Source: a bacterium (lineage in GTDB: Bacteria; Cyanobacteriota; Vampirovibrionia; Gastranaerophilales; Gastranaerophilaceae). From it: a DNA stretch of 60,431 bases. The notes under the pieces were generated by a model. That model ran no database searches. It was not told where the DNA came from and saw nothing but the letters and a program-made list of their open reading frames with translations. Shown in pieces: positions 58,600-60,431 of this stretch (positions are counted from its first letter, which is position 1; every line of letters begins with the position of its first letter). A program made the position numbers and the translations under genes. The stretch is taken from NCBI GenBank assembly GCA_017433195.1, contig JAFRHR010000040.1, forward strand, positions 1 to 60,431, in the 5' to 3' direction.

Positions 58600-58680
58600 T
58601 TTGTAAAGTTTTGTAAACAACATCCTTTCAAAATAACAATTTTTCTAAAAAAATTTACTTTATATAGGTGTGTGTGATTA
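58600..58680 (+). promoter_or_regulatory. Two HLR1-like boxes and -10-like element
   Basis: TTTGTAAA at 58600-58607 and again at 58610-58617, a 10-bp period (TTTACAAA-AC-TTTACAAA on the other strand). ACTTTATATAGG begins at 58657, 40 bases after the boxes, followed by a GTGTGTGT stretch. This is the cleanest example of the shared design. Confidence 0.65.
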
Positions 58681-58703
58681 AGAAATTTTGAAAGGAAATG
58701 ATT

Positions 58704-59204
58704 ATGAGTAGTGTTGGTAATGTTTCAAGAGTTCAGATACAGCCAAGTTTCAGAGGCGAAGAAAAATGTGAACTTAAGGCAAGTTTAAACGATTTTACTG
58801 ATACAGCAGATAAAATCAAAGATAAAAGTGATCAATTTACAAAAGGCGTAGATAATATAAAAGGTGCTATTACAAGTACAGCAGGCGCAGTTGGTGGTAT
58901 TGCAGTATCTGTAAAAGGTGCCGCTGAAATTTTAAAACCAACCACAGACAGTATTAAAGAAGGCATACAAAAACCGGGTGTTCAAAAATTATTGGGAAAA
59001 ATAAAAGAACTCGGTAAAAAAGGCTTAGAAGCAGCAAGAAATAACCCGAAAACAACATTAATAGCATTAGGAATAACAGCAGCAGCAATTGCGGCAGCCG
59101 TTATCGGTAAAACCATTGTAAAAACAAAAGCAGAGAAAGCTGAACAACAGGCTCAGGCAGAGCAAGCTCCGGCTCACAAATTAGACGTAGTTTCCGAAGC
59201 ATAA
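58704..59204 (+). CDS. Small membrane protein with N-terminal SFRG motif
   Basis: This 166-residue protein has VQIQPSFRGEEKCEL near residues 8-22. A charged helical part follows (LNDFTDTADKIKDKSDQFTK), then a Gly/Ala/Val-rich region (AGAVGGIAVSVKGAAEILKP) and a basic stretch. One membrane helix (TTLIALGITAAAIAAAVIGK) leads to an Ala/Gln-rich tail. The plan is the same as the SFRA protein at 11004, and both have HLR1-type promoters. I chose the ATG at 58704 because GAAAGGAA is better spaced to it than to the ATG two codons before. Function unknown. Confidence 0.75.
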   Translation: MSSVGNVSRVQIQPSFRGEEKCELKASLNDFTDTADKIKDKSDQFTKGVDNIKGAITSTAGAVGGIAVSVKGAAEILKPTTDSIKEGIQKPGVQKLLGKIKELGKKGLEAARNNPKTTLIALGITAAAIAAAVIGKTIVKTKAEKAEQQAQAEQAPAHKLDVVSEA

Positions 59205-59231
59205 AATTTGTCTTTAATCATACACAATATA

Positions 59232-59262
59232 AAAAGCCCTGACTTAAAAAGTCAGGGCTTTT
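59232..59262. terminator. Bidirectional terminator
   Basis: AAAAGCCCTGAC and GTCAGGGCTTTT form a 12-bp stem with A- and T-tails, serving both the SFRG gene and convergent ychF. Confidence 0.85.
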
Positions 59263-59282
59263 AGTTTATATTTTTTACAAAC

Positions 59283-60380
59283 TTATACTGCAAACCTGAA
59301 GTGTACCAAATCACCGTCTTGTATTACGTAATCTTTTCCTTCTAATCTTGTTACACCTTTTTCTTTGCAGGCATTGTAAGATTTTAATTCAGCAAAATCT
59401 TTGTAAGGCGTAATTTCCGCACGGATAAATCCTTTTTCAAAATCTGTATGGATAATACCTGCGGCTTTCGGTGCTTTTGTACCCTCTTTTGCCGTCCATG
59501 CTCTTGTTTCTTTTTCACCTGCAGTTATGAAAGTTATGAGTTTCAGCAGTTTGTATACCGATTGAATCATTTTGTTTATACCGCTGTCTTCAATTCCCAA
59601 TTCTTTTAAGTATTCCCTTGCTTCTTCTTCTCCGAGTTCAACAAGTTCTTCTTCTATTTTAGCGGAAATTATGACCATTTCCGCATCATGATTTTTTGCA
59701 TACTCCAAAACCTGTTCTGTATATTTGTTACCAGATTTAATATCTGTTTCGCTTACGTTTGCACAGTAAATTACCGGTTTTACGGACATTAAATTCAGCG
59801 GTTTTATTATTTCAATTTCTTCTTCGTTAAAGTATTTTTCAACGTTTATAAACGTTCCCTCGGATAAAAGTTCTATTAATTTCTGAATAATTTTATCCTC
59901 TAAAATAGCCTGTTTATCTCCGCATTTTGCCTGTTTTTGTATTCTGTCGGCTCTTTTTTCAAGAGATGCCAAATCGGCTAACGCAAGTTCGGTATTAATA
60001 ATTTCAATATCATCTATCGGATTAACTCTGCCTGAAACGTGAACAGTATTTTCATCATCAAAACATCTTACAACCTGAATAACTGCATCAACTTCTCTTA
60101 TGTTGTGCAAAAACTGGTTTCCGAGACCTTCGCCCTTGCTTGCCCCCTTAACAAGTCCTGCAATATCAACAAATTCTATCGCTGTCGGAATAATTTCTTT
60201 ACTTTTACATAAATCAGCAAGTACCTGTAATCTTTCATCAGGAACCGTTACAACCCCGACATTCGGTTCAATTGTACAAAACGGATAGTTTGCACTCTGT
60301 GCATTTCTCGAAGATGTCAGTGCATTAAACAAAGTTGATTTCCCTACGTTTGGTAATCCTATTATTCCGGCTCTCAGCAT
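59283..60380 (-). CDS. ychF: Obg-family GTPase/ATPase YchF
   Basis: This 365-residue protein has the P-loop GLPNVGKST, SANYPFCTIEPNVGVV, DIAGLVKGASKGEGLGNQFL and the C-terminal TGS-type domain with KGVTRLEGKDYVIQDGDLVHF. The usual NKxD is replaced by NVSE, which explains ATP preference in this family. It binds ribosomes and responds to stress. AAAGGATATATT precedes the ATG at 60380; an in-frame extension to 60419 lacks support. Confidence 0.95.
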   Translation of the reverse strand: MLRAGIIGLPNVGKSTLFNALTSSRNAQSANYPFCTIEPNVGVVTVPDERLQVLADLCKSKEIIPTAIEFVDIAGLVKGASKGEGLGNQFLHNIREVDAVIQVVRCFDDENTVHVSGRVNPIDDIEIINTELALADLASLEKRADRIQKQAKCGDKQAILEDKIIQKLIELLSEGTFINVEKYFNEEEIEIIKPLNLMSVKPVIYCANVSETDIKSGNKYTEQVLEYAKNHDAEMVIISAKIEEELVELGEEEAREYLKELGIEDSGINKMIQSVYKLLKLITFITAGEKETRAWTAKEGTKAPKAAGIIHTDFEKGFIRAEITPYKDFAELKSYNACKEKGVTRLEGKDYVIQDGDLVHFRFAV

Positions 60381-60431
60381 AATATATCCTTTCGTGTTAA
60401 GTCTTATTGAATTAGTCAACCATATACAATG

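Overview
ORGANISM. The window is low in G+C (roughly one third by eye). It encodes a bacterial housekeeping set with several cyanobacterial-lineage traits: a short SSB without a long acidic tail, an AMIN-type envelope protein, a coiled-coil protein beside coaD, and promoter boxes that match the cyanobacterial HLR1/RpaB pattern. It also has flagellin, pyruvate phosphate dikinase and no photosynthesis genes. The best fit is a non-photosynthetic relative of Cyanobacteria (Vampirovibrionia/'Melainabacteria', probably order Gastranaerophilales). This is inferred from gene content; no search was run.

LAYOUT. 1-2386: surface-polysaccharide glycosyltransferases. 2387-3163: about 700 bp of structured repeats ending at tRNA-Leu(CAA). 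3287-5192: a secreted protein and a two-repeat protein with a lineage-type N-terminus. 5201-10838: sugar-nucleotide transferase, dnaX, LD-carboxypeptidase, coaD, coiled-coil protein, pseudopilin. 11004-16859: small SFRA-motif protein, TIGR02757-type protein, gyrA, a secreted protein, rplT and rpmI. 16995-20611: glycosyltransferase, AMIN-like protein, repeats, an XRE regulator with a frameshifted divergent partner, a small secreted protein. 20599-29025: polA, a CheD-like protein, a repeat field, flagellin, ppdK. 29200-33389: STAS protein, leuS, patatin. 33382-37850: GT-C-like membrane protein and a MarR/HlyD/TolC efflux locus. 37853-47025: mnmA, two related proteins, priA, PC4-like protein, undecaprenyl-type glycosyltransferase, ChbG deacetylase, a composite PLD protein, an HD exonuclease. 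47038-54516: ilvC, gatC, a second XRE/partner locus, an orphan ParD antitoxin, murJ, a SpoIID-like protein, cysS. 54848-60380: a small HLR1-type gene, coaX, ssb, a DUF1537 kinase with PdxA, an SFRG-motif protein, ychF.

HOW IT FITS TOGETHER. Most of the window is core metabolism and information processing. Three things stand out. (1) Several lineage-type genes (11004, 54848, 58704, less clearly 23358) share a promoter design: direct TTTACAAW boxes at a 10-bp period on the non-coding strand, about 40 bp before an ACTTTATATAGG-like element. This looks like a regulon of an RpaB-type response regulator. (2) Four otherwise different proteins carry a short N-terminal S-F-R/G motif. One of them has Thr/Cys/His spacing equal to the chemoreceptor deamidase CheD and lies beside flagellin. 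(3) The intergenic space holds several families of structured repeats whose stems change in compensating pairs between copies. One copy follows a truncated toxin gene and one forms the N-terminal reading frame of a SpoIID-like gene.
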